Counted from the stretch's first letter, positions 8,048-16,983 are shown. The stretch: 64,000 bases of DNA from Bacteroidales bacterium (GCA_024401925.1 JAKSKD010000006.1:1-64000); one strand, 5' to 3'. Translations and numbers: made by a program. Notes: generated by a model not told the origin, from the letters alone.

Positions 8048-11000
8048 TTAGAAGTTGATGTTGAGTCCGAAGATCCAGGCGTTGGAGCTTGGGTAGTTAC
8101 CTACGTCAATTCCTGATGCCCAGCTTGCACCATTACCGAAACCAACTTCAGGATCCATACCTGAGTAGTTTGTGAAAGTTAGCATATTCTGTGCGGATAC
8201 ATATGCGCGGAATCTGCTGACAGCCTTCCATTTGAAGAGCTTGTTGAAGTCATATCCGAGGGTGATGTTCTGAACCTTGAAGTAGTCTGCATCTTCAACC
8301 CAAACCTTGGAAAGTTCTGACATATTCACGTTCTTACCGTCCGTGAAGCGAGGATAGCGGTTGGTTGAACCTTCTCCTGTCCAGTACTTGGTATAAACGT
8401 CCGTGCAGTAGTTGTTGTCCGGATGGTCGGAGAACTGGCGGTAGCTCTTTGCAACCTGGAGTCCGAATGCACCGTAGCCGTTAACAGCAAAGTCGAATCC
8501 CTTCCAAGCGATGTTGAAAGAAATTCCGAGATTGTATGAAGGGTGCGGGCTTCCGATCATTGTCTTATCGTCCTTTGTGATCTTTCCGTCCCTGTTTACG
8601 TCAACGAACTTGACGTCACCTGGCTGGATGCTGCTGCCCTGGAGAGAGTTGGCTGCATCACCGCCGCAGTTGTCTGCAAGATACTGCTTTACGTCAGCCT
8701 CGTTCTGCATGATGCCGTCCATCTTATAGCCCCAGAAGTAACCGATAGGGTAGCCTACCTGTACTCGGTAGAGCTCGGTGGTGTTCTGTGCGATTGCATT
8801 CTCTGGTCCGTGGATGATACCTTCTGAGTTGGCAAGGCGGACAACTTCATTGGAGTTGTGCGAGAATGTAAGGGAAGCACCGTACGAGAAGTCCCTGCTC
8901 GGGCTGTCATTCCAGCTGAGGAGCATTTCATAACCTCTGTTGCGGATGTCACCACCATTTACGTAAGGAGCTCCGGTACCGTATGAAAGAAGGGTAGGCG
9001 CTACAACGAGCCAGTCCTTGGTCATCTTGTTGTACCAGTCGAATGAGAAGCCGAGACGGCTGCGGAAGAATCTTGCATCAAAACCGAAGTCGAGCTGCTC
9101 TGAAGTCTCCCACTTGACGTTCTCGTTAGGAAGGATGTCCGGATATGCACCGGTCTGAGGCAAATCCTTGTCATTGAAGTAGTAAGGAGCCTCGAACGAT
9201 ACGGTTGCAAGATACTGGAAGTTAGAGATGTTGCAGTTACCGTTCTGTCCCCAGCTTCCACGGAGTTTGAGGAAGCTCAGCCAGTTGCTGGTCTCTGCCA
9301 TCCATGGTTCGTTGCTGATTACCCAACCTGCAGAAACTGAAGGGAAGTAACCCCAGCGGTGACCTCTGGCGAAGTTTGAAGAACCGTCGGCACGTATTAC
9401 TGCAGATACCAGGTATTTCTCCTTGTAGTTGTAGTTTACACGTCCGAAGAATGAAGAAAGTGCACCCTGGCTGTGAGGAGCTCCGCTGATTGATGTGTTT
9501 GCAACATCAAGACCCTGGGTGTTGTCGATATATGCGTGTAAATAATCTGGGAAGAGTGAGTTGGAGTTCTTAACGCCTACGCTGCTGCCGTATCCCCATT
9601 TCTCGAGTGACTGTCCGATGAGGAAGTCGAAGTTGTTGTCGCCCCAGCTCTTGATGTAGTTGAGAGTGTTCTCCCAAGTCCATCTTGTGCTGTAGTTCTG
9701 GTTCTGATTTACGTCATCGGTAGGATTTGATGTCTTTGCACTGAGAGTATATACAGGAACATAGCTGCGGTATTCGCTGTGGTAGTAGTTCCAGCCGGCA
9801 TTTGATTTGAACTTGAGTCCCCGGATAGGGTTGATCTCAAGGAACGCGTTTGCCTGGATTCTGAAGGCTTTGGTGTTCTTGTTGCCGTGCTTGTACTGGG
9901 TCTCGGCGAGAGGGTTTGAGAAGTCCTGGTTGAAGTCCCAGTTGTCTGCTACCATATCCTTGTACTCATAGAACCCGCCTGCCTCGTTGTATGCAGGAAG
10001 CAGAGGAGTTGCGGTGAGAAGGTCACGGATTGAGTTGCCGTAGATGCCGCCGATATCGATACCGGTCTTGTTGGTCGTGGTGAATGTCACGTTCTCGCCG
10101 AACTTGATGATGTCGCGGCCGTTCTTCTTCCACAGACTGTAGTCGGAGTTGATACGTACGGTGTAACGGTCATACTTAGGATTTGCAGGATAACCGATTG
10201 TACCGTTCTGGTTGAAATAGGTGAAACCGAGTGCGAAGCGTGATACGTCGCTACCTCCAGTGATGTTGATTGACTGGTTTGCGATAGGAGCGTTGTGGAT
10301 TGTCATCTCCTCAAGCCAGTTGGTTCCGTTCCATGTTCCGTTCTGGATCTGTGCGTACTGCTTAGGGATGAGTGACTGGAAATCATAAGGTGTTGTTCCC
10401 TGGATCTCGTAAGCGAGTGTGTTGATCTCCATGTACTGCTTTGCGTTGAGCGGAGTCACACCGTTGGTGTTAGGATTCTGGAAACCTACATAACCGTCAT
10501 ATGAAACGTGAACCTTGCCTTCCTTACCCTGCTTTGTGGTGACGAGGATGACACCGTTGGATGCACGCGCACCGTAGATGGCGCTTGATGCAGCATCCTT
10601 GAGGACGTCGATACTCTCGATATCGTTAGGGGAGAGGGCCGTGATTGATCCTCCAGGAACACCGTCGATAACGTAGAGAGGCTCTGCGTCGCCGATGGTA
10701 CCCATACCACGGATGGTAACCTTGTAACTCTCACCTGGCTGTCCTGAATTTGATACGATGTTCACGCCAGCTGCCTGGCTCTGGAGCGCTCCGAGAGCAT
10801 CGATGGCGTTCACGGCAGCCAACTTTTCAGAAGTAACGTTGACAGTTGAACCGGTGATGAGTTTCTTACGCTGTGTACCGTATCCGACGACAACTGTCTC
10901 CTCAAGGAATTCTGAATCCTCTTCGAGGACGATATTCAGGAAATCTTTTCCTGCAGTTGCAACAACGACGTCCTTGTATCCTATGCAGGATACTGTCAGA

Positions 11001-11227
11001 CTGGCGTTCTGAGGCACTTCAAATGAGAAGTTACCGTCAGCGTCTGTAACTGTACCAATCTTGCTGTTGTTGGTGACAATGACTGAAGCACCCGGAACCG
11101 GATATTCGGTCTTGTCTATAACAACACCACTGATTTTGCGATTTTGAGCCAATGCGTTATTGGCGCAAAAAAGTTCAACAATCAAAACCGTCAGGATTCC
11201 GATTGCTGCTAAATAGTGTTTTCTCAT
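8048..11227 (-). CDS. SusC/RagA-family TonB-dependent transporter
   Basis: A 1059-residue outer-membrane barrel that imports oligosaccharides with its SusD partner. It has a signal peptide ending near ALAQ (residue 28), a carboxypeptidase-regulatory-like beta domain (residues about 32-105, with GYKDVVV), the TonB-box region EETVVVGYGTQRK near 110, a plug with VIDGVPGGS and LKDAASSAIYGARASNGVI, and a beta-barrel ending in the aromatic FGLNINF expected of outer-membrane proteins. No polysaccharide lyase or sigma/anti-sigma pair is adjacent, so this is a minimal utilisation locus. A -7 box lies about 75 nt upstream. Confidence 0.96.
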   Translation of the reverse strand: MRKHYLAAIGILTVLIVELFCANNALAQNRKISGVVIDKTEYPVPGASVIVTNNSKIGTVTDADGNFSFEVPQNASLTVSCIGYKDVVVATAGKDFLNIVLEEDSEFLEETVVVGYGTQRKKLITGSTVNVTSEKLAAVNAIDALGALQSQAAGVNIVSNSGQPGESYKVTIRGMGTIGDAEPLYVIDGVPGGSITALSPNDIESIDVLKDAASSAIYGARASNGVILVTTKQGKEGKVHVSYDGYVGFQNPNTNGVTPLNAKQYMEINTLAYEIQGTTPYDFQSLIPKQYAQIQNGTWNGTNWLEEMTIHNAPIANQSINITGGSDVSRFALGFTYFNQNGTIGYPANPKYDRYTVRINSDYSLWKKNGRDIIKFGENVTFTTTNKTGIDIGGIYGNSIRDLLTATPLLPAYNEAGGFYEYKDMVADNWDFNQDFSNPLAETQYKHGNKNTKAFRIQANAFLEINPIRGLKFKSNAGWNYYHSEYRSYVPVYTLSAKTSNPTDDVNQNQNYSTRWTWENTLNYIKSWGDNNFDFLIGQSLEKWGYGSSVGVKNSNSLFPDYLHAYIDNTQGLDVANTSISGAPHSQGALSSFFGRVNYNYKEKYLVSAVIRADGSSNFARGHRWGYFPSVSAGWVISNEPWMAETSNWLSFLKLRGSWGQNGNCNISNFQYLATVSFEAPYYFNDKDLPQTGAYPDILPNENVKWETSEQLDFGFDARFFRSRLGFSFDWYNKMTKDWLVVAPTLLSYGTGAPYVNGGDIRNRGYEMLLSWNDSPSRDFSYGASLTFSHNSNEVVRLANSEGIIHGPENAIAQNTTELYRVQVGYPIGYFWGYKMDGIMQNEADVKQYLADNCGGDAANSLQGSSIQPGDVKFVDVNRDGKITKDDKTMIGSPHPSYNLGISFNIAWKGFDFAVNGYGAFGLQVAKSYRQFSDHPDNNYCTDVYTKYWTGEGSTNRYPRFTDGKNVNMSELSKVWVEDADYFKVQNITLGYDFNKLFKWKAVSRFRAYVSAQNMLTFTNYSGMDPEVGFGNGASWASGIDVGNYPSSNAWIFGLNINF

Positions 11228-11301
11228 AGAAAAAAATTAATTAATAATGGTAAATTGATATTGTCAATCTATATCTTGAAACTAATACTTTGTTTGCAAT
11301 T

Positions 11302-11309
11302 CAAAGTTA
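11302..11309 (-). promoter_or_regulatory. -7 box for susC-susD
   Basis: The minus strand reads TAACTTTG, giving a leader of about 70 nt before susC. No clear -33 partner is seen. Confidence 0.45.
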
Positions 11310-11361
11310 TATTTTGCCATATCATTATTGTTTAAAATTTTCGTCATTTATTTAAAAAATG

Positions 11362-11372
11362 AGTCAATGACT
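11362..11372. promoter_or_regulatory. Palindrome in the susC/uxuA divergent region
   Basis: AGTCAATGACT is a palindrome with 5-bp arms around a central A. It lies midway between the divergent susC and uxuA promoters and could be a regulator site. Such a short palindrome in AT-rich DNA may also be chance. Confidence 0.25.
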
Positions 11373-11413
11373 ATAGTGTATGCCGCTATGGCAAATGTAT
11401 TAATTATATTACC

Positions 11414-11421
11414 TATATTTG
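11414..11421 (+). promoter_or_regulatory. -7 box for uxuA
   Basis: TATATTTG lies 19 nt upstream of the uxuA ATG and matches TAnnTTTG. The intervening leader is almost purely AT. Confidence 0.5.
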
Positions 11422-11440
11422 CATTTATAATTAATTTTTA

Positions 11441-12625
11441 ATGGAAAAGACTTGGAGATGGTTCGGCCGTAAGGACAGAATTACATTGGAAATGTTGCGG
11501 CAAATCGGTGTGGAAGGCATAGTCACTGCCCTGCACGAAATCCCTAACGGGGAAATCTGGACTCTGGATGACATCAACGACTTGAAATTTTATATTGAAT
11601 CCTACGGTATGCGCTGGTCCGTCGTGGAGAGCCTTCCTGTCAGCGAGGAGATTAAGTATGCCGGGACGCAGAGAGACCGGCTGATTGAAAATTATAAGCT
11701 CAGTCTTGAAAATCTCGGAAAAGCCGGGGTGAAGACAGTATGCTATAACTTTATGCCTGTGCTTGACTGGGCGCGTACGGATTTGAAGCATCCCTGGGAA
11801 GATGGGACCACGTCTCTTTATTTCGACTATGCCCGCTTTGCATATTTCGACATCAAGATACTTCAGAGGGAAGGCGCAGAAAAAGATTTCCCTGCCTACA
11901 TTCTTGAAAAGGTCGGAGAACTTGACAAGACTATGACCGACGCGGACAGACACGAGCTGGTTGACAACATCATCGTCAAGACCCAGGGCTTCGTGAACGG
12001 AAACATCAGCGAAGGGGACAAGGAGCCTGTCAGAAAGTTCAAGGCTCTGCTAGATCTCTACAAAGGAATATCCAGGGACCAACTTCGTGAGAACCTCCGT
12101 TATTTCCTTGCAGCGGTGATGCCTGTATGTGACAAATATGATATCAATCTGTGTATCCATCCTGACGACCCTCCTATGAGGGAAGTGTTCGGACTTTCTC
12201 GTATTGTAACAGATGCTGAAGATATCAGGTGGATGCTCAATGCCGTGGACAATTTCCACAACGGACTGACGTTCTGTGCAGGTTCGCTCAGCGCCGGAGC
12301 CTATAATGATGTCGTGGCAATGGCGAAGGAATTCGCCCCGAGGACGCATTTTGTACACTTGCGCAGTTGCAATGTGCTGCCTGAAGGTAACTTTATCGAG
12401 GCACCGCATACGGGAGGTCGTGCAAACCTTGTGGAACTGATACGTATATTTGAAAAGGAGGGACGTAATCTTCCTATGAGAGTGGACCACGGAAAAGACA
12501 TACTCGGAGATTCCGAAGGCGGCTATAATCCGGGCTACGGTTTCTACGGAAGGATGTGGGCTCTCGGACAGGTCACAGGTATGATGGCAGCAGTCAATGA
12601 TGAAATCAAAAACAACAAGATATGA
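11441..12625 (+). CDS. uxuA: D-mannonate dehydratase
   Basis: Dehydrates D-mannonate to 2-keto-3-deoxygluconate in the cytoplasm, the substrate of the KDG kinase encoded across the divergent region. The 394-residue length is normal. Family landmarks are the opening EKTWRWFGRKDRI, TALHEIPNGEIW, the ESLPVSEEIK segment, YNFMPVLDWARTDL, and the metal-site stretches NLCIHPDDPP, FCAGSLSAG and HLRSCNVLPEGNF. The downstream reductase gene overlaps it by 4 nt (ATGA), so translation is probably coupled. Confidence 0.96.
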   Translation: MEKTWRWFGRKDRITLEMLRQIGVEGIVTALHEIPNGEIWTLDDINDLKFYIESYGMRWSVVESLPVSEEIKYAGTQRDRLIENYKLSLENLGKAGVKTVCYNFMPVLDWARTDLKHPWEDGTTSLYFDYARFAYFDIKILQREGAEKDFPAYILEKVGELDKTMTDADRHELVDNIIVKTQGFVNGNISEGDKEPVRKFKALLDLYKGISRDQLRENLRYFLAAVMPVCDKYDINLCIHPDDPPMREVFGLSRIVTDAEDIRWMLNAVDNFHNGLTFCAGSLSAGAYNDVVAMAKEFAPRTHFVHLRSCNVLPEGNFIEAPHTGGRANLVELIRIFEKEGRNLPMRVDHGKDILGDSEGGYNPGYGFYGRMWALGQVTGMMAAVNDEIKNNKI

Positions 12626-13437
12626 ATGAAATGTATTCAATAAAGGGCAAGGTGGCTGTGATTACCGGTGCCGCAGGAGTCCTTGGCGGTTCGCTTGCCC
12701 GTCATTTTGCATCACAGGGAGCTGATGTCGTAGCTCTCGTACATCGCCCGGAGCAGGTTGGGCCTGTAGAAGAAGAACTTAAATCCATCGGAGGCAATCC
12801 TTGCGCTTTTGCCTGCAACGTGATGGAAGTCGGGACAGTTAAGGAAATAGCTGCGGAAGTAGTCGGGAAATATGGCAAGGTGGATGTTCTCATTAACGTA
12901 GCCGGGGGAAATGTGGCGGGAGCCAACGTGATGCCTGACCAGAATTTTTGGGATATGAAACTTGAAGACTGGGACAAGGTGCTTGATTTGAATCTGAACG
13001 GAACTGTATATCCTTGCCACGTGTTCACCGAAGTATTTGCGAAACAGGGCTTCGGCGCCATTCTGAATATTTCGTCGATGGCAGCATATGATGCTCTCAG
13101 CCGTGTCGCCGGTTATGGTGCAGCCAAGGAAGGCGTTTCCAATTTCACCCGCTGGCTTGCGTCTGAGATGGCAATCAAATATGGTGAGAAAATTCGTGTG
13201 AATGCGCTGGCTCCGGGTTTCTTTATCGGGAAACAGAACAGGGCTGCGCTCTTGAATCCGGACGGCAGCCTTACAGAACGTTCGCAGAAAGTGCTTGCCA
13301 AGACTCCGATGAGACGCTTCGGGGATATTACGGAACTCAACGGCGCTGCTCAGTTCCTCTGTAGCGATGCGGCGTCATTCATTACAGGAGTTGTGCTTCC
13401 TGTGGATGGGGGATTCAGTTCATTCAGTGGAGTATAG
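12622..13437 (+). CDS. SDR oxidoreductase, probable fructuronate reductase
   Basis: Short-chain dehydrogenase of 271 residues with the Rossmann motif TGAAGVLGGSLA, the NVAGGNVAG segment (NNAG-like) and the catalytic Ser plus Y-x-x-x-K (ISSMAAY, then GYGAAK). The position overlapping uxuA argues that it reduces D-fructuronate to D-mannonate. That job is done by the unrelated long-chain UxuB in E. coli, while Bacteroidota often use an SDR enzyme. No uronate isomerase (UxaC) lies in the window, so the first step must be encoded elsewhere. The precise substrate is inferred from context. Confidence 0.87.
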   Translation: MNEMYSIKGKVAVITGAAGVLGGSLARHFASQGADVVALVHRPEQVGPVEEELKSIGGNPCAFACNVMEVGTVKEIAAEVVGKYGKVDVLINVAGGNVAGANVMPDQNFWDMKLEDWDKVLDLNLNGTVYPCHVFTEVFAKQGFGAILNISSMAAYDALSRVAGYGAAKEGVSNFTRWLASEMAIKYGEKIRVNALAPGFFIGKQNRAALLNPDGSLTERSQKVLAKTPMRRFGDITELNGAAQFLCSDAASFITGVVLPVDGGFSSFSGV

Positions 13438-13441
13438 GCAC

Positions 13442-13942
13442 TCAGACCTTATCCTCCATGATATATTCAAGAAGAAAATCCAAGGCTGCTGCTGCGAATG
13501 CTTCGATGTTCGGACAGCGGCCTTCATTGTGTCTGAAACGTCGTGTCTTAGTGCCTGACGGCCCGCTGACAGCAATCCATACAGTTCCGGCTGGCTCGAA
13601 TTCGTCGCCATATGCATCGGCCCAGCCTGTGGTCGCAACAGAGTATGTCGCTCCCATCAGAGAGCGTACGCCCTCCGCCATTCCGCCGGCTACTTTGCTG
13701 CTCACGATGCCGAATTTGTCAATCGTTCCGGCGCTGATCCCGAGAAGTTTGCCCTTGATGACGGGGGAGTATGAGGTTACGCTCCCGAGATAGTACTCGG
13801 AAGACCCCGGAACCGTGGTGATAAGATGGGATATCATTCCTCCTGTGCAGGACTCTGCTGCACAAAGAGTCTTTCCACTGCCTTTGAGCAGGTCTCCTAT
13901 CTGGAATTCAGATGATGCAGGTCCGGTTTTCTTTTCGTTCAT
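13442..13942 (-). CDS. pncC: CinA C-terminal / PncC-type nicotinamide-nucleotide amidase
   Basis: A 166-residue stand-alone CinA C-terminal domain, related to PncC, which deamidates NMN to nicotinate mononucleotide in pyridine-nucleotide salvage. AAESCTGGMISHLIT (with the family Ser and Cys) and PAGTVWIAV match well. The usual GIAGPGGGT segment is altered to GWADAYGDE, which may affect activity. I chose ATG 13942 because it makes a 4-nt ATGA overlap with the upstream gene; an in-frame ATG at 13981 would overlap it by 43 nt. The N-terminal molybdopterin-binding-like domain of full CinA is absent. Confidence 0.83.
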   Translation of the reverse strand: MNEKKTGPASSEFQIGDLLKGSGKTLCAAESCTGGMISHLITTVPGSSEYYLGSVTSYSPVIKGKLLGISAGTIDKFGIVSSKVAGGMAEGVRSLMGATYSVATTGWADAYGDEFEPAGTVWIAVSGPSGTKTRRFRHNEGRCPNIEAFAAAALDFLLEYIMEDKV

Positions 13943-14601
13943 ATTTTTTTCTTTGAGAGTTCCACGCAGGCTTTCAGACATTTTTTTGTGAAGTGGCAGC
14001 CCGGTTTATAGGAATGGACCAGGACTGCATCCGCCCCGTTTATCAAGGCTTTCGAAACGATTTCCGGATTGGCGTACTGTAATTCGGCGTATACGGGATA
14101 GCGACTGCCCACCTTCTCAAGAGCTATTTTGAAGTTCTGAGTGATAACACCATCTATTCCGGACATACGGCAAGATTTCAGGATGTCATCCACATAATCT
14201 TCGCTGATTCCTTCAGGAATGTGCACGAGAAGCGGCTTATAGGTGTCGTAACAAAGCCTGATTCCTACGAGTGTGTCAATGATGTCGTCCGCATAATCGA
14301 AATTCTGATGGCTGATGTCGATAATGAATTGATCTGCAAAGTCATACAATAGGGAATAGACATTACTTATGGATTTGATTATTTCCTCTTCATTGCTTCC
14401 ACTTTCTCCGTAATGCAGTAGTATCGCGGCTTCACATCCTGATTTTCTGCCCCTTAGACTGGCAATTATGCTATCGATATCGCTCAGGTTAAGTTTGTAT
14501 TCCACAAAACTGAATCCCTTGCGCGCGTACCTTCGGAAGTGGGAGACATCTTTTTCTTCCGGAAAAATCCCAATCCGGTATTTTTGGCCTGTTTTGTCCA
14601 T
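13939..14601 (-). CDS. Degenerate class 2 dihydroorotate dehydrogenase-like protein
   Basis: The 220-residue protein aligns by eye with the C-terminal two-thirds of class 2 PyrD. The match covers the helix before the barrel strand, the segment DTLVGIRLCYDTYKPLLVHI, then SEDYVDDILKSCRMSGIDGV and a final ALINGADAVLVHSYK. The catalytic features are gone: the NxS/SPN strand reads IDISHQN, the KI(A/S)P lysine strand reads LLVHIPE, the NTT loop reads TQNF, and the GVGGI phosphate loop reads AELQYAN. About 100 N-terminal residues of PyrD are also missing. A genuine PyrD/PyrK pair lies at 22-23.6 kb, so this is unlikely to make orotate. It is coupled to pncC by ATGA. Function unknown. Confidence 0.7.
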   Translation of the reverse strand: MDKTGQKYRIGIFPEEKDVSHFRRYARKGFSFVEYKLNLSDIDSIIASLRGRKSGCEAAILLHYGESGSNEEEIIKSISNVYSLLYDFADQFIIDISHQNFDYADDIIDTLVGIRLCYDTYKPLLVHIPEGISEDYVDDILKSCRMSGIDGVITQNFKIALEKVGSRYPVYAELQYANPEIVSKALINGADAVLVHSYKPGCHFTKKCLKACVELSKKKI

Positions 14602-14668
14602 AAGTTGTCGTTGATTCTATGCCAATCATACAAATTAAGCATAAATCATCCATATTTCCCAATATAAG

Positions 14669-14699
14669 TTTGTTTTACTGATAATTTGGCTTATCTTTG
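14669..14699 (+). promoter_or_regulatory. Promoter of rpmE2
   Basis: A TTTG -33 element (14669-14672) and a TATCTTTG -7 box (14692-14699) are separated by 19 nt, the canonical Bacteroidota arrangement. The rpmE2 ATG follows 26 nt later. Confidence 0.8.
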
Positions 14700-14725
14700 C
14701 GCCCACGATTCAAAACACTAGTGAA

Positions 14726-14977
14726 ATGAAAAAAGGAATCCATCCCGAAACCTACCGTCTTGTAGCTTTCAAGGATATGTCAAACGAAGACGTATTCATC
14801 ACCCGCTCTTGCGCAACAACAAAAGAGACCATCACAATCGAAGGTGTTGAATATCCTCTTGTAAAGGTCGAGATTTCAAACACATCTCATCCTTTCTACA
14901 CTGGCAAAGTCAAGATTGTCGATACTGCCGGTCGTGTTGATAAATTCTATCAGAGGTACAAGACAAGACAGAAATAA
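14726..14977 (+). CDS. rpmE2: 50S ribosomal protein L31 type B
   Basis: An 83-residue ribosomal protein. The opening [19 protein letters not shown], the middle [26 protein letters not shown] and the end VDKFYQRYK are typical of type B L31. The zinc-binding cysteines of type A are absent (only one Cys). It is monocistronic, with a strong promoter and a strong terminator. Confidence 0.97.
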   Translation: MKKGIHPETYRLVAFKDMSNEDVFITRSCATTKETITIEGVEYPLVKVEISNTSHPFYTGKVKIVDTAGRVDKFYQRYKTRQK

Positions 14978-15000
14978 TTCTGTCTGTGATTATAGGCTAA

Positions 15001-15037
15001 AAACCGCGTCTCAAGGAGGCGCGGTTTCTTTTTTTTA
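15001..15037 (+). terminator. Rho-independent terminator after rpmE2
   Basis: A 12-bp stem AAACCGCGTCTC/GAGGCGCGGTTT (one G-T wobble) with a 3-nt loop is followed by CTTTTTTTTTA. It lies 23 nt after the rpmE2 stop. Confidence 0.93.
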
Positions 15038-15038
15038 T

Positions 15039-15046
15039 TATTTTTG
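15039..15046 (+). promoter_or_regulatory. -7 box for the RelA/SpoT-domain gene
   Basis: TATTTTTG lies right at the end of the rpmE2 terminator T-run and 29 nt before the next ATG. Confidence 0.5.
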
Positions 15047-15075
15047 CGGAATCGAGAAAATTATTACCAATTGTT

Positions 15076-16182
15076 ATGGCTATTGACGTCACAAAATACG
15101 GTCTTGATTTGCGTTGCGAGATGCTGTTGTCAGATTTTGTAGATCGGCTTCCCATGTATGAGGAAATGCGCAAAGCTGTGGAGGGCATTCTGCACGATAT
15201 GGCGCAGATTAACAATATATATCTCACGGGACTTGAAACCAGGGTGAAGAGTGTTGACAGTCTTGCCGGTAAACTTGAGCTGAAAGGGTACAAGTATCGG
15301 TCCTTATTCGATCTGACTGATCTGGTCGGTGCCAGAATAATCACATTCTACATTGACGAAATAGACAAAGTGGCCGCACTTGTGGACAAAGTGTTCGATA
15401 TCGACTGGAAAAATTCCGTGGACAAAAGAAAAATGCATGAGTTGAACAGCTTTGGATACAATTCCCTCCACTATATTTGCTCCATTCCGAAGTCTTTATA
15501 TTTCAACGAGAAGTATCCCGAGATAAATGAGATTCGTTTTGAACTCCAGATGCGTTCCGCACTTCAGCATGTTTGGGCGACGTTGAACCACGATACAGGC
15601 TACAAGACCGGTGTTGAAGTTCCGTATGAGTATCTGCGGAATATGAACCGTCTCGCGGGAATGCTTGAACTTGCGGACGAGCAGTTCAGTCTCATTCGAA
15701 CCGGCATCAACAACTACCGCCGCAAGGTGCAGTCCCTGGTCCATGACGGTAACTTCGACAAGGTTTCTTTGGACGGCGATACATTCAAAAGCTATCTTCT
15801 TCTGAAACCGTTCAACAAACTTAATGAGAGAATTGCCGCTCTCAATCAAGCTGAAATTCACGAGACTTCTTGCATGCAGTATTTGGCTGCGCTTAAATTG
15901 CTGGGAATGAATACGTTAGGTGACATTGAGAAAATGAAGAACCGGTATTCTGATTACGCATACCAGCTTGCGGCATACCAACTTGCCACTACGGACATAG
16001 ACATTATATCATCTACGATTGCGCTTCAGAATCTTTGTATTGTTAAACTTCTCTGTGAGGACAAGGGCGTACTTGGACTTGAGATATTTTTCAACTATGT
16101 CTATGGAGAGCAGCCGTATAATAAGGAAAGGGCACGTCATATTTTCGAGCAGGCTTCACAACTTGAATTTATGAATAAATAA
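15076..16182 (+). CDS. RelA/SpoT synthetase-domain protein ((p)ppGpp synthetase)
   Basis: Residues about 45-190 form a RelA/SpoT nucleotidyltransferase domain. Visible motifs are RVKSVDSLAGKLELKG, the metal-binding DLVGARIITFY, YNSLHYIC, and ELQMRSALQHVWATLNHD ending in GYK. There is no HD hydrolase domain before it and no TGS or ACT domain after it, so it resembles a small alarmone synthetase. At 368 residues it is longer than the usual 200-260 because of a helical C-terminal extension of about 170 residues that I do not recognise. It would transfer pyrophosphate from ATP to GDP or GTP. The radical SAM gene follows 2 nt after its stop. Confidence 0.85.
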   Translation: MAIDVTKYGLDLRCEMLLSDFVDRLPMYEEMRKAVEGILHDMAQINNIYLTGLETRVKSVDSLAGKLELKGYKYRSLFDLTDLVGARIITFYIDEIDKVAALVDKVFDIDWKNSVDKRKMHELNSFGYNSLHYICSIPKSLYFNEKYPEINEIRFELQMRSALQHVWATLNHDTGYKTGVEVPYEYLRNMNRLAGMLELADEQFSLIRTGINNYRRKVQSLVHDGNFDKVSLDGDTFKSYLLLKPFNKLNERIAALNQAEIHETSCMQYLAALKLLGMNTLGDIEKMKNRYSDYAYQLAAYQLATTDIDIISSTIALQNLCIVKLLCEDKGVLGLEIFFNYVYGEQPYNKERARHIFEQASQLEFMNK

Positions 16183-16184
16183 GA

Positions 16185-16940
16185 ATGATCAGGGAAGAGA
16201 CAGTATTCGGGCCAATACGTTCGCGGCGTCTCGGCAATTCCTTGGGAATCAACCTTCTTCCCGAGAAGGGGAAGATATGCAATTTCGACTGCATCTACTG
16301 TGAGTGCGGGTGGAACAAGGATGGCAAGGGAGACCGTGTCCTTCCTGATGCCGGAAGAGTCTCACGGATGCTGGAAAAGAAGCTTAAGGAACTCCTGCAA
16401 GAGGGAACTGCACTTGACTCTATAACATTCTCCGGAGACGGGGAACCGACCTTGAACCCTGAATTTCCTCAGATAATTGATGAAACTCTGACGCTCAGGG
16501 ACAAGTATTTCCCTACAGCAAAGGTGTCGGTGCTTTCAAATGCCACCAGAGTCCATGTTCCGGAAATTTTCGAGGCTTTGATGAAGGTGGATAATCCTAT
16601 AATGAAACTTGATGCGCCCACCTGCGAACTGGCTTCCCGCATAAATAATCCTGCTCCGGGATACGATGTGGACCGGGTTGTGGAAGCTTTGAAGCAATTT
16701 GACGGGAATTTTGTGTTGCAGACGATTTTCCTTAAGAGCAAGGATTTTGATTCATCATCCCCTGAGGTGATAGGCCCCTGGAAAACGATAGTCAGGTCGC
16801 TTTCTCCGAGGGAGATAATGGTTTATACTATTGACAGGCCGACTCCTGAAGAAGGATTGAAGAAATTCAGCGTACAGCAGATGGAAATGCTGGTCAGTGA
16901 TCTGATAGCGGAAGGATTCAACATCAGGATCAATGGCTGA
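16185..16940 (+). CDS. Radical SAM protein (COG0731-like)
   Basis: A 251-residue protein with the radical SAM motif CNFDCIYC (CxxxCxxC) near residue 32 and the SAM-binding SGDGEPTLNPEF. The preceding FGPIRSRRLGNSLGINLLP is typical of a family related to the archaeal Tyw1-like proteins, whose role in bacteria is not established. LDAP near residue 146 and the MVYTIDRPTPEEGLKKF segment also match this group. No flavodoxin or SPASM domain is present. It appears co-transcribed with the RelA/SpoT-domain gene. Confidence 0.85.
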   Translation: MIREETVFGPIRSRRLGNSLGINLLPEKGKICNFDCIYCECGWNKDGKGDRVLPDAGRVSRMLEKKLKELLQEGTALDSITFSGDGEPTLNPEFPQIIDETLTLRDKYFPTAKVSVLSNATRVHVPEIFEALMKVDNPIMKLDAPTCELASRINNPAPGYDVDRVVEALKQFDGNFVLQTIFLKSKDFDSSSPEVIGPWKTIVRSLSPREIMVYTIDRPTPEEGLKKFSVQQMEMLVSDLIAEGFNIRING

Positions 16941-16983
16941 TTGACTTGAGGAACTAACAATATAATTAATAAACTGACTGAGT

